The position numbers were made by a program, and so were the translations under genes. From positions 1-64,000 of the forward strand of contig JAACZV010000023.1 of NCBI GenBank assembly GCA_009996515.1: a DNA stretch of 64,000 nucleotides. The letters are read 5' to 3'. Origin of the DNA: Comamonadaceae bacterium. GTDB taxonomy: Bacteria > Pseudomonadota > Gammaproteobacteria > Burkholderiales > Burkholderiaceae_C. The notes under the pieces are model-generated. The model had not been told where the DNA came from and ran no database searches. It saw only the letters and a program-made list of their open reading frames with translations. Numbering within the stretch: position 1 is the stretch's first letter; each line of letters begins with the position of its first letter. This document shows positions 49,698 through 59,825 of this stretch, piece by piece.

Positions 49698-50120
49698 ATG
49701 ACCGAACCCCGCCCCACGCTGGCCCAGTTGACCGACTTCCTGAGGACCGAGTTTCCGCAGACGCGCTGCACGCTGGAGGAGCTGGATGGCGATGGCAGCG
49801 TCGTCGTCGCCCATCCGGTGGGCGAGGCCGAGCTGCGGCCGGGCGGCACGGTGTCGGGCCCGGTCATGATGACGCTGGCCGACGTGGCGCTTTACGTCGC
49901 CATCCTGGCCCAGATCGGCATCGTGCCGCTGGCGGTGACGACCCACCTGTCCATCAACTTCCTGCGCAAGCCGCGCGCCGACCGGCGCGTCGTGGCGCGC
50001 TGCCGGTTGCTGAAGCTGGGCCGGGCGCTGGCGGTGGGCGAGGTCTACATCTACTCCGAGGGCGAGGACGTGCCGGTCGCCCATGCGACCGGCACGTACT
50101 CCATTCCCAGGGACCGTTGA
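49698..50120 (+). CDS. PaaI-type hotdog-fold thioesterase
   Basis: The 140-residue hotdog-fold protein shows LRPGGTVSGPVMMTLADVALYVAI with the catalytic Asp in the central helix, then TTHLSINFLRKPRADRRVVA and a last strand HATGTYSIPR. The PaaI family hydrolyses acyl-CoA thioesters, often aromatic ones. It is divergent from the methyltransferase. The start at 49698 (MTEPRP) is preferred to 49686. Confidence 0.85.
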   Translation: MTEPRPTLAQLTDFLRTEFPQTRCTLEELDGDGSVVVAHPVGEAELRPGGTVSGPVMMTLADVALYVAILAQIGIVPLAVTTHLSINFLRKPRADRRVVARCRLLKLGRALAVGEVYIYSEGEDVPVAHATGTYSIPRDR

Positions 50121-50141
50121 CGCGCCGCCCGGGCGGGTTGG

Positions 50142-52385
50142 TCAGACGCCGATCTCGCCGCCGTCCTTGCGCGTGACGACCACGGTCGCAGAGCGAGGGC
50201 GCTTCTTTGCGGTGGCGTCGGTCTGGCTGGCCGGCCAGTAGCTGCCGAAGGTCTTGCCGGCCCAGTCCGGCGTGCTGTCCTCGCCCGGGTGCTGGACGTT
50301 GAAGAACAGCGTCTTGTTGTCCGGCGTGATCGCGATGCCGGTGATCTCGCACTCCTTGGGGCCGACCAGGAAGCGGCGCAGCGTGTCCGCCGTCGCGTTG
50401 GCGCCCTTGATTGTGCTGGTGCCGCCGGCCGCGTTGGCGCGGCCGCCGTCGCCCACCTTGCCCGGCACGGCGGCCAGCATCATGCAGTTGGTGACGTCGG
50501 TGTAGGCGCCGTCGTCGGTCTGCACCCACAGCATGCCGCGCTTGTCGAAGTACAGGCCGTCGGGGCTGGAGAAGTCGTTGACGTCGGTCAGGCCCGACAG
50601 GTTCACGTCCGCCGGCGCGCCGGCCTCGGCAGCGAACAGGTAGATGTCCCACGTGAACTTGGCGACGTTGGTCGCGTCCTCGCGCCAGCGGATGATGTGA
50701 CCGTTGGGGTTGCCCTTCTGGGACGTCGTGCCGTTCTTTAGGTCCTCGTAGTAGCGCGGGTTGGCCGCATCGGGCTTGAGCTGGCTGCCGGTCGGCGTGG
50801 CGGTGGTGGCGACGCGGTTGCTGTTGTTGGTCAGGGTCATGTAGACCTCGCCGTTCAGCGGGTTCACCGCGCCCCACTCGGGGCGGTCCATCTTGGTCGC
50901 GCCGAGCTTGTCGGCGGCCAGGCGCGGGTGGATGACGACATCGGCCTGGTCCGCGAAGGGGTAGGCGGCGTTCGTTGCATCCAGGCCGTTCTTGCCAAAG
51001 CTCAGCTCCAGCCAGTCGCCCGTGCCGTCGGCGTTGAAGCGGGCGACGTACAGCGTGCCCTCGTCCAGGTATTTGGCGCCGGCCGTCAGACCCTTGCCGA
51101 CGTCGGCGGCGTCCCAGACGGCCTTGGAGACGAATTTGTAGATGTACTCGTTGCGCGCGTCGTCACCCTGGTAGATGACGATGGGCTTGCCGGCCACGGC
51201 CGGCGCGGGCCAGGCGCCCTCGTGGTTGAAGCGGCCCAGCGCCGTGCGCTTGGCCGGCACCGAGTCGGGCGCGAACGGGTCGATCTCGACGACCCAGCCG
51301 AAGGTGTTGATGGTGTTGCGGTAGTCGTCCGCGGCGGTCGTGCCGGTCACCGACGAATCCCAGCGCGCGAACAGGTCGACCGTGCCGGCCGTCTCCCACT
51401 GGTAGGGGCTCTTGCGGTTCTGCGGCAGGCCGTAGCGGTTCAGCGCGGCGACTTCCTTGGCGCTGCGCTTGGCGTCGTCGCCCGCGGCGCGCGAGATCAC
51501 GTTGAGGAAGTTCTCCTCGCAGGTCAGATAGGTGCCCCAGGGCGTGTAGCCGTTGGCGCAGTTGTTGTTCGTGCCGCGCGTCTGCGTGGCGCCGGCCGAG
51601 AATTTCGTCGCCAGCAGTGCAGAGCCGCGCGCCGGGCCGCTGATGTTCATGACGGTGGCCGAGGTGATGCGGCGGTTGAAGCGCGAGCCGCGCACCATGG
51701 CCACGCCGCTGCTGTCACGCCTGACCTCGGCGACGCTGACGCCGTGCGCGTAGATCTCCTTCTCGACCTCGGTCGCGTTGCGCGTGCTGCCCGCGGCGCG
51801 GCCGGCCGGATGCAGGCCGTAGGGCGCGACGACGTACTCGTGGTTCACGCACAGCAGGCCGCGGTCCGAGCGGTCGGCCTGGTAGGCGCCGGCGTCGCTG
51901 AGGCCGAAGTAGTACATGCCGTCGTGGCCGTCGCCGATGCGGCGTTGGTAGGAGTCGGCGCTCTCGCTGCCGTCGTCCTTCCAGGACTCGTCGCCCCAGT
52001 GCAGCGGGTCGCCCAGCGCATGCAGGATGCTGACCTGGTAGCCGTCGGGCACGGTGACGATGTCGTTCTTGTTCTTGGCCACCGCCGCGAAGCCCAGCTT
52101 GGGCGCTGCGGCGGGTGCGGGGGCCGGCGCGGGCGTGGGGGCGGGGCTGGCATCGTCGTCCGACGAGCAGGCCGTCAGGCCCGCGCCACCCAGCAGTGCG
52201 GCGGCGGTGACGCTCATGCCGCCGCGCAGCGTCTGACGGCGGCTCAGGCGCGCCGCCAGCACGTCTGCCATATGCGGGTTGGCCGAGTGGTTGACGATGG
52301 CGTCATCGTCGTAGGCGTTGGGGGCGGGCGGGCAGGACGGGCTGGGCTTGTTCAAGAGGGGCTCCTGGTGGCTGGAGCCCGTCAT
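50142..52385 (-). CDS. phoX: PhoX-family alkaline phosphatase (DUF839)
   Basis: The 747-residue product has the PhoX pattern: N-terminal NHSANPHMADVLAARLSRRQ with a twin-arginine signal (LSRRQTLRGG), a Pro/Ala-rich linker, PDGYQVSILHALGDPLHWGD, LCVNHEYVV, NGYTPWGTYLTCEENF, GRFNHEGAWP and SSPDGLYFDKRGMLWVQTD. PhoX enzymes are calcium- and iron-dependent phosphomonoesterases exported by Tat in the folded state, usually under phosphate starvation. A weak Pho-box-like repeat was seen near 52400, but it lies too close to the start to be convincing. Confidence 0.88.
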   Translation of the reverse strand: MTGSSHQEPLLNKPSPSCPPAPNAYDDDAIVNHSANPHMADVLAARLSRRQTLRGGMSVTAAALLGGAGLTACSSDDDASPAPTPAPAPAPAAAPKLGFAAVAKNKNDIVTVPDGYQVSILHALGDPLHWGDESWKDDGSESADSYQRRIGDGHDGMYYFGLSDAGAYQADRSDRGLLCVNHEYVVAPYGLHPAGRAAGSTRNATEVEKEIYAHGVSVAEVRRDSSGVAMVRGSRFNRRITSATVMNISGPARGSALLATKFSAGATQTRGTNNNCANGYTPWGTYLTCEENFLNVISRAAGDDAKRSAKEVAALNRYGLPQNRKSPYQWETAGTVDLFARWDSSVTGTTAADDYRNTINTFGWVVEIDPFAPDSVPAKRTALGRFNHEGAWPAPAVAGKPIVIYQGDDARNEYIYKFVSKAVWDAADVGKGLTAGAKYLDEGTLYVARFNADGTGDWLELSFGKNGLDATNAAYPFADQADVVIHPRLAADKLGATKMDRPEWGAVNPLNGEVYMTLTNNSNRVATTATPTGSQLKPDAANPRYYEDLKNGTTSQKGNPNGHIIRWREDATNVAKFTWDIYLFAAEAGAPADVNLSGLTDVNDFSSPDGLYFDKRGMLWVQTDDGAYTDVTNCMMLAAVPGKVGDGGRANAAGGTSTIKGANATADTLRRFLVGPKECEITGIAITPDNKTLFFNVQHPGEDSTPDWAGKTFGSYWPASQTDATAKKRPRSATVVVTRKDGGEIGV

Positions 52386-52426
52386 TCTTGAAACCCGTCA
52401 TGTCATGGCGATGAAAGTGCCAGCCG

Positions 52427-53269
52427 TCAGCCGCCCGCGTCGGTGTGCGGCTCGCTGAGCACGCCGGCCGGCGCGCCGAACATGAAGCAGTCGACGAAGC
52501 TGAAGTACAGCGAGGCGTAGAACACCGTCGACAGCATCAGGCCGATGGCCATCAGCACGATGGGGGCCACCTGGGCCAGGCCGATCAGCGCGAACACCAG
52601 GCTGACGGCACTGGCCACGCCCATCATCAGCCCGCCCCACAGCAGCATGTTGAGCGCGAACGCCGCCTTGTTGCGCCACAGCGCCAGCGTGCTGGAGAAC
52701 AAGGCCTGGGCCACGCCCTGGCCGCCCCAGTGCACCAGCGCGGGCGCATGCCAGTAGGGCACCGACAGCAGCCCCATCAGGCCCATGCGGGTGGCCAGGC
52801 CCCAGAACAGGCGCGGGTCGGTGGCCGCGTTGGCGATGGCCTCGTTGTCGGCGTTCTCGGCGATGAGCTTCTGTAGGTCGCGCGTGCTGCCGCCGTCTAT
52901 CCAGTCGGCCAGCAGGCCGATGACGAGGATGGCAGCGGCATAACCCAGGCACAGCAGCAGCTGGCTGCGCCGGCGCTCGGCGGTCAGCTTCAGCGGCGCG
53001 ACGAAGACGCCGGCCGTGGGCGTCTTCTTCTGCAGCACCAGATGGGTGGCCAGCATGAAGCCCAGCGACAGCAGCGGCAGCGAGGCCATGACCAGCAGCA
53101 GGCCCAGGCCGGGGATCAGCATGGCGACGAAGCCGGCGAACAGGAACAGGCCGAACAGGCCGGCCAGCGCCAGCGGCTGGCGCTGGAAGACCTTGAAGCC
53201 GTGGCGTATCCACAGCCGGCCGTTGCGGGCCGGCACGTTCTGCAGATGCAGTTGCATGGTGGTGCTCAT
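52427..53269 (-). CDS. BPSS1780-type multi-pass membrane protein
   Basis: The 280-residue product has about six hydrophobic segments, including LALAGLFGLFLFAGFVAMLI, an LLVMASLPLLSLGFMLATHL region and paired C-terminal helices. The motif NGRLWIRHGFKVFQRQPL near the N-terminus matches the BPSS1780 family of betaproteobacterial membrane proteins, whose function is unknown. Its start overlaps the thrB stop (ATGA), and the two are commonly neighbours in this order. Confidence 0.78.
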   Translation of the reverse strand: MSTTMQLHLQNVPARNGRLWIRHGFKVFQRQPLALAGLFGLFLFAGFVAMLIPGLGLLLVMASLPLLSLGFMLATHLVLQKKTPTAGVFVAPLKLTAERRRSQLLLCLGYAAAILVIGLLADWIDGGSTRDLQKLIAENADNEAIANAATDPRLFWGLATRMGLMGLLSVPYWHAPALVHWGGQGVAQALFSSTLALWRNKAAFALNMLLWGGLMMGVASAVSLVFALIGLAQVAPIVLMAIGLMLSTVFYASLYFSFVDCFMFGAPAGVLSEPHTDAGG

Positions 53270-54279
53270 GCGTCGGTCCTCTCCGGCATGGCGTGCCAGG
53301 GCTTGGCGATGCGCTGGCGCAGCACCCTCTCGAAGTGGCGCGGGTCGTGGGCCTTGAGCAGACTGGCCTCGCGCGGCAGGTGCAGGTCGTACAGCCGCGA
53401 CAGCCAGAAGCGCAGCGCCGCGGCGCGCAGCAGCGCCGGCAGCAGCCGGTGCTCGGCGCCGGACAGCGGCCGCACGCTCTCATAGGCCGCGACGAAGACG
53501 GCCGCGCGCTCCTCGATGAGGCGACCGTCGCTCAGGTCTATGCACCAGTCGTTCAGGCAGACGGCCAGGTCGAACAGCCAGGTGTCGCAGCCGGCGAAGT
53601 AGAAGTCGAAGAAGCCGGTCAGCCGCTCGCGGCCCGGTCGCTCGCCCGGCTCGAACATGACGTTGTCGCGGAACAGGTCGGCGTGGATGGGGCCCGAGTG
53701 ATGCTTCAGCAGGTCGGCGTAGCGGGGCGACGCGGCCAGCTGCTCCTGGTAGGCCAGCTCGCTTCGCAGCAGCTCGGACTCGGCCGCGTCCAGGAAGGGC
53801 AGCAGCTGCGGCGCGACCTCGCGCCACCAGGCCAGGCCGCGCAGGTTGGGCTGGTGCAGCGGGAAGTCCCGGCCGGCCAGGTGCATGCGGGCCAGCGTGG
53901 CGCCGACCTGCTCGCAGTGGAAGGCGTCGGGCGCCAGCTGGTGGCCGCCGTGCAGGCGGTCGACGATGGCCGCGGGCTTGCCGGCCACCTCGAACAGGAT
54001 CTCGCCGCCGGCGTCGGCATGCGGCTCGGGCACCGGCACGCCGCGCTGGGCCAGGTGTTGCATCAGCCGCAGGTAGAAGGGCAGCTGCTGGGCCGTCAGG
54101 CGCTCGAACAGCGTCAGCACGTAGCGGTGCAGGTGGCCGTCCTCGCCGGTGCAGTCGACGAAGTAGTTGGTGTTCTCGATGCCGGCGCCTATGCCGCGCA
54201 GCGAGGCGAGCTGCCCCAGGTGGAGGTGGTCCAGCAGGGCTTGCGCCTGCGCGGGGCTGACTTCGGTGAAAACGGCCAT
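53266..54279 (-). CDS. thrB: Homoserine kinase, APH-fold type (ThrB II)
   Basis: The 337-residue product has an aminoglycoside-phosphotransferase-like kinase fold: an ATP-binding lobe with IGAGIENTNYFVDC and YVLTLFERLTAQQLPFYLRL, the catalytic loop SGPIHADLFRDNVMFEPGER (HxDxxxxN) and the metal site FFDFYFAGCDTWLFDLAVCL. This is the homoserine kinase form used by beta- and many gammaproteobacteria in place of the GHMP-type. It phosphorylates homoserine in threonine synthesis. It starts 37 bases after the DUF2782 gene stop. Confidence 0.9.
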   Translation of the reverse strand: MAVFTEVSPAQAQALLDHLHLGQLASLRGIGAGIENTNYFVDCTGEDGHLHRYVLTLFERLTAQQLPFYLRLMQHLAQRGVPVPEPHADAGGEILFEVAGKPAAIVDRLHGGHQLAPDAFHCEQVGATLARMHLAGRDFPLHQPNLRGLAWWREVAPQLLPFLDAAESELLRSELAYQEQLAASPRYADLLKHHSGPIHADLFRDNVMFEPGERPGRERLTGFFDFYFAGCDTWLFDLAVCLNDWCIDLSDGRLIEERAAVFVAAYESVRPLSGAEHRLLPALLRAAALRFWLSRLYDLHLPREASLLKAHDPRHFERVLRQRIAKPWHAMPERTDA

Positions 54280-54316
54280 GTAGAGGTCGTGCAGGCGACC
54301 CGAGGGCCGCGCGGAA

Positions 54317-54610
54317 TCAGAAGTTGAGGACTCGCCAGACCCGCGTGCCCGAGCCGCTCTTGGGCATGCCGGTGCCCGTGCCGCCGGCCGATTCGCGGCC
54401 CGCGTCGTTGACGATGATTTCGTAGTCCGGCGCCTTGGAATTCTTGTTCTTGACCGTGACCTTCTTGGTCTCGCCGCGCACCTTCAGCTCCTCGATGCGG
54501 ACCTGGTCGTCCTCCGACACGGTGCGCTCGACCTTGGGTTCGGGCGGCGGGTCGGCCAGGGCGGTGGCCGCCACGGCGGCCAGCAGCAGGAGGGCGATGG
54601 GGCGAAGCAT
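54317..54610 (-). CDS. DUF2782 small exported protein
   Basis: The 97-residue protein has a signal peptide (MLRPIALLLLAAVAATALA) and then EPKVERTVSEDDQVRIEELK, VRGETKKVTVKNKNSKAPDY and a final GSGTRVWRVLNF, the pattern of DUF2782. It sits between thrB and polA, divergent from polA across 45 bases, as in many Burkholderiales. The function is unknown. Confidence 0.85.
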   Translation of the reverse strand: MLRPIALLLLAAVAATALADPPPEPKVERTVSEDDQVRIEELKVRGETKKVTVKNKNSKAPDYEIIVNDAGRESAGGTGTGMPKSGSGTRVWRVLNF

Positions 54611-54655
54611 GATGCTGCCGATTCTAGGCGGCGGTGTGCCGGACAATCTTGCGCC

Positions 54656-57415
<2,760 letters not shown>

Positions 57416-57419
57416 TGGC

Positions 57420-57540
57420 CCACCCCCGTTGCGCTTCGCGCTCCCCCTCAAGGGGGCGCACCCAGTGGCCCGGCAAAGCCGGTTCCACGGGTGCTGCTCG
57501 AGTTGTCGCGGCTGGCGCCGCTTCATTGCATGGGGTGGGT
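57420..57540 (+). repeat. Second-family palindromic repeat behind polA
   Basis: It begins five bases after the polA stop with CACCCCCGTTGCGCTTCGCG, then CCCCCTCAAGGGGG (a perfect hairpin) and GGCCCGGCAAAGCCGG. This pattern is common behind genes in Burkholderiales as I recall it; only one copy lies in this window. It is distinct from the family at 1827-1966. Confidence 0.5.
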
Positions 57541-57556
57541 GGAGTGTTTTATGTAA

Positions 57557-57575
57557 TTTGCCGAAAAATGGCAAA
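57557..57575. promoter_or_regulatory. Operator/promoter of the toxin-antitoxin pair
   Basis: TTTGCC (57557-57562) and GGCAAA (57570-57575) form a perfect palindrome with a 7-base spacer, followed by ATATATAAATT and a CTGGAG ribosome-binding site before the antitoxin start. Phd-type antitoxins bind such palindromes to repress their own operon. Confidence 0.6.
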
Positions 57576-57599
57576 ATATATAAATTCCTGGAGAACGCC

Positions 57600-57965
57600 A
57601 TGTCTGCCGTCCTCGAACCCGCCATCGCCGACCAGTTGCCCAGCGTCTCGGCCACCCAGCTCGTGGCCGGCATCCAGAAGGTGGGCCGCGCCGTGGCGGC
57701 GCACGGCGCCGTGCTCATCACCAAGCATGACCAGCCGGCCTTCGTGCTGATGTCGGTGGAGCGCTACCGCGAGCTGCAGCGCGCGGCGGAGCCTGATCTT
57801 GGCGCGCTGGGCGGCGAATTCGACGCGATGCTGGCGCGCATGCAGGGCCAGGGCGACGCGATGGCGGATGCCTTCGCGATGGCGCCGGAGGTCCTGGGCG
57901 CGACGGCGATCAAGGCCGTCAAGCCCGCCAAGTCCGTCAAGTCCGCCCGGCGCAAGGCCGCCTGA
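57600..57965 (+). CDS. Phd/YefM-type antitoxin
   Basis: The 121-residue product has a Phd/YefM DNA-binding domain: VSATQLVAGIQKVGRAVAAH, then GAVLITKHDQPAFVLMSVER and YRELQRAAEP. A C-terminal tail follows (Met/Ala-rich, ending KSARRKAA) that would be free to wrap the toxin. It lies 3 bases upstream of the zeta-like toxin gene. A palindromic operator precedes it. The start MSAVLEP at 57600 follows CTGGAG; the upstream in-frame stretch belongs to the repeat region. Confidence 0.82.
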   Translation: MSAVLEPAIADQLPSVSATQLVAGIQKVGRAVAAHGAVLITKHDQPAFVLMSVERYRELQRAAEPDLGALGGEFDAMLARMQGQGDAMADAFAMAPEVLGATAIKAVKPAKSVKSARRKAA

Positions 57966-57968
57966 GCC

Positions 57969-58589
57969 TTGCCCGCCCGGCTGTTCGTGCTGGCCGGCGT
58001 CAACGGCGCCGGCAAGAGCTCCATCGGTGGTGCCGCCCTCCAGGCCAGCGGTGCCGAGTTCTTCAATCCCGACATCGCCGCCGCGCGCCTGCGCGAGCAG
58101 CAGCCTGGGTTGTCTGCCGAACAGGCCAACGGCCTGGCCTGGACCCTGGGCCGGCATGGCCTGGAGCGGGCGCTGGCCGAGGGGCTGACCTATGCCTTCG
58201 AGACCACGCTGGGCGGCGCCAGCATCGCCAAGCTGCTGCTGGAGGGCGCGCGGGCCGGCGCCCAGGTGCATGTCTGGTTCGCCGGGCTGGCCACGCCGGA
58301 GCTGCATCTGCGCCGCATCGCCGCGCGGGTGGCGGCGGGCGGGCACGACATTCCCGAGGCCAAGGTGCGCGAGCGCTTCGACGCCAGCCGCAGCAACCTG
58401 GTCAGGCTGATGCCTCACCTCGCCAGCTTGCGCGTCTACGACAACAGCTTCGAGGCCGACCCGCGCGCCGGCCGCCGGCCGCAACCCGTGCTGCTGCTGC
58501 AGATGCAGGCCGGCCGCGTCGTCGCCCATGCGCCGCTGCGCAGCGTGCCCGCCTGGGCCAAGCCGCTATTGGCCGCCGCGCTGCGTTGA
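57969..58589 (+). CDS. Zeta-like toxin (AAA kinase)
   Basis: The 206-residue P-loop protein has Walker A VLAGVNGAGKSSIGG, FFNPDIAAARLREQ, YAFETTLGGAS and IPEAKVRERFDASRSNLVRL, the layout of zeta-type toxins, which phosphorylate UDP-N-acetyl-sugars and block peptidoglycan synthesis. Zeta toxins are usually paired with the helical epsilon antitoxin, but here the partner is a Phd/YefM protein. The start is TTG at 57969, 3 bases after the antitoxin stop. A non-toxin nucleotide kinase is possible, but the adjacency favours a toxin. Confidence 0.75.
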   Translation: MPARLFVLAGVNGAGKSSIGGAALQASGAEFFNPDIAAARLREQQPGLSAEQANGLAWTLGRHGLERALAEGLTYAFETTLGGASIAKLLLEGARAGAQVHVWFAGLATPELHLRRIAARVAAGGHDIPEAKVRERFDASRSNLVRLMPHLASLRVYDNSFEADPRAGRRPQPVLLLQMQAGRVVAHAPLRSVPAWAKPLLAAALR

Positions 58590-58620
58590 CTATCATCGAC
58601 GCCCTAACGGGAGAGTCGTG

Positions 58621-59247
58621 ATGCAGGTGCTGCTGGTCGATGCTTTTCCGATGGTGCGCGCGGCGCTCACCGGCCTGGTCGAGCAGCATTTCGCCGGCGC
58701 CCGAGTGCAGGGCGTGGACAGCGTCGCCGCCGCGCGTGCCGCGCTGGCCGAGCGAATTCCCCGTCTGGTGTTGCTGGACCTGCGCATGGACGGCGGTTTC
58801 GAGCTGCTGCAGCAGATCCATCGCGAGCATCTGCTGCTGCCCGTTGTCGTCATCTCGGGCAGCGACGACACCGAGGAGGCGCTGCAGGCGCTGGGTGCCG
58901 GCGCGATGGGCTATGTGCCCGAGCGCAGCGACCTGGACACGCTGGTGCAGGCCTTGCACCTGGTGCTGGCCGGCGGCACCTATGTGCCGCCGCTGAGGCC
59001 GCGCGCCGAGGCTACGCCCGCCGCCGCCGCGGCGCCACTGCCCGACTGGGGCGGGCTGCCGCTGACGCCGCGCCAGAAGCATGTGCTGCAGCTGCTGACG
59101 CAAGGCCTGTCCAACAAGCTGATTGCGCGCGAACTGGGCGTCAGCGTGGATACCGTCAAGGACCATGTCGCCGCGGTGCTCCGGGCGCTGGGCGCCAGCT
59201 CGCGCACCCAGGCCGTGCTGATCGCGACGCAGAAGACGCGCGGCTAG
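58621..59247 (+). CDS. Orphan LuxR/NarL-type response regulator with atypical receiver
   Basis: The 208-residue protein has an N-terminal receiver (about 1-120) and a C-terminal LuxR HTH (LTPRQKHVLQLLTQGLSNKL and VDTVKDHVAAVLRALGASSR). The receiver keeps the phosphorylation aspartate (LVLLDLRMDGG), but the first acidic pair is reduced (LLVDAFPMV instead of VDD), and the conserved lysine is replaced by glutamate (MGYVPERSD). No histidine kinase gene is nearby. It may work without phosphorylation. A GTG at 58618 is an alternative start. It overlaps the convergent amidase by four bases. Confidence 0.85.
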   Translation: MQVLLVDAFPMVRAALTGLVEQHFAGARVQGVDSVAAARAALAERIPRLVLLDLRMDGGFELLQQIHREHLLLPVVVISGSDDTEEALQALGAGAMGYVPERSDLDTLVQALHLVLAGGTYVPPLRPRAEATPAAAAAPLPDWGGLPLTPRQKHVLQLLTQGLSNKLIARELGVSVDTVKDHVAAVLRALGASSRTQAVLIATQKTRG

Positions 59248-59825
59248 AGCCGTTTGGCCACCTCGGCCCTGAACCAGCCGGTCGCCAGGTAGGCGTCGTA
59301 GAAGTTCTTGCCCGGGCACAGCGTCTGGCGGCTGAAGTCCTTGTGGCTGGCGATGGCGTCCACGCCCAGGCCATGGGCGCGCGCCAGCCAGGCGGTCAAC
59401 TCGACGGCCGCGTTCAGCTGCTCCGGCGTGGGCTGCTGTTCCTCGAAGTTGCCCAGCAGCATGACCAGTGCATGGCCGCGCGGGTCGTACTCGGTGTTGG
59501 TGTCGCCGGCCTGGGCCAGCGGCCGCGCCGCATAGATGCGGCCGTCGGGCGCAATGATGTAGTGGTAGGGGATGTCGGCCCAGCGCTTGGTCAGGCGTGA
59601 CCATTGCTGCAGCCGGCGCAGGTAGGCTGCGGGGTCCGCATCCGGTTTCCAGATCTCGCCCTGGTGGTGCAGGGTGATCTTGCTGATCTGCTGGGCCGGC
59701 GCCTGGGTGGCGGACGAAGTGCCGCCCCAGGTGTCGATGCTGATGATCTGGGGGGCGGCCGGCTTGACGCTGGCGCAGCCCGCGAGGGCCAGCAGGAGGG
59801 CGGCGGTGCAGAAGGCGAATTTCAT
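59244..59825 (-). CDS. N-acetylmuramoyl-L-alanine amidase, PGRP-type lipoprotein
   Basis: The 193-residue product starts with a lipoprotein signal (lipobox LALAGCAS, Cys near residue 17). The amidase_2/PGRP domain keeps the zinc ligands and catalytic set: KITLHHQGEIW, IPYHYIIAPDGRIYAARPLA, NTEYDPRGHALVMLLGNFEE and SHKDFSRQTLCPGKNFYD. It would cleave the amide bond between muramic acid and peptide in the cell wall. Its start overlaps the xdhB stop (ATGA), an unexpected partner for purine catabolism. Confidence 0.88.
   Translation of the reverse strand: MKFAFCTAALLLALAGCASVKPAAPQIISIDTWGGTSSATQAPAQQISKITLHHQGEIWKPDADPAAYLRRLQQWSRLTKRWADIPYHYIIAPDGRIYAARPLAQAGDTNTEYDPRGHALVMLLGNFEEQQPTPEQLNAAVELTAWLARAHGLGVDAIASHKDFSRQTLCPGKNFYDAYLATGWFRAEVAKRL

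Noticed and set aside
52400-52417. Pho-box-like sequence before phoX
   Set aside because: CTTTCAT-CGCC-ATGACAT on the minus strand is degenerate and only 15 bases from the start codon, too weak to list.
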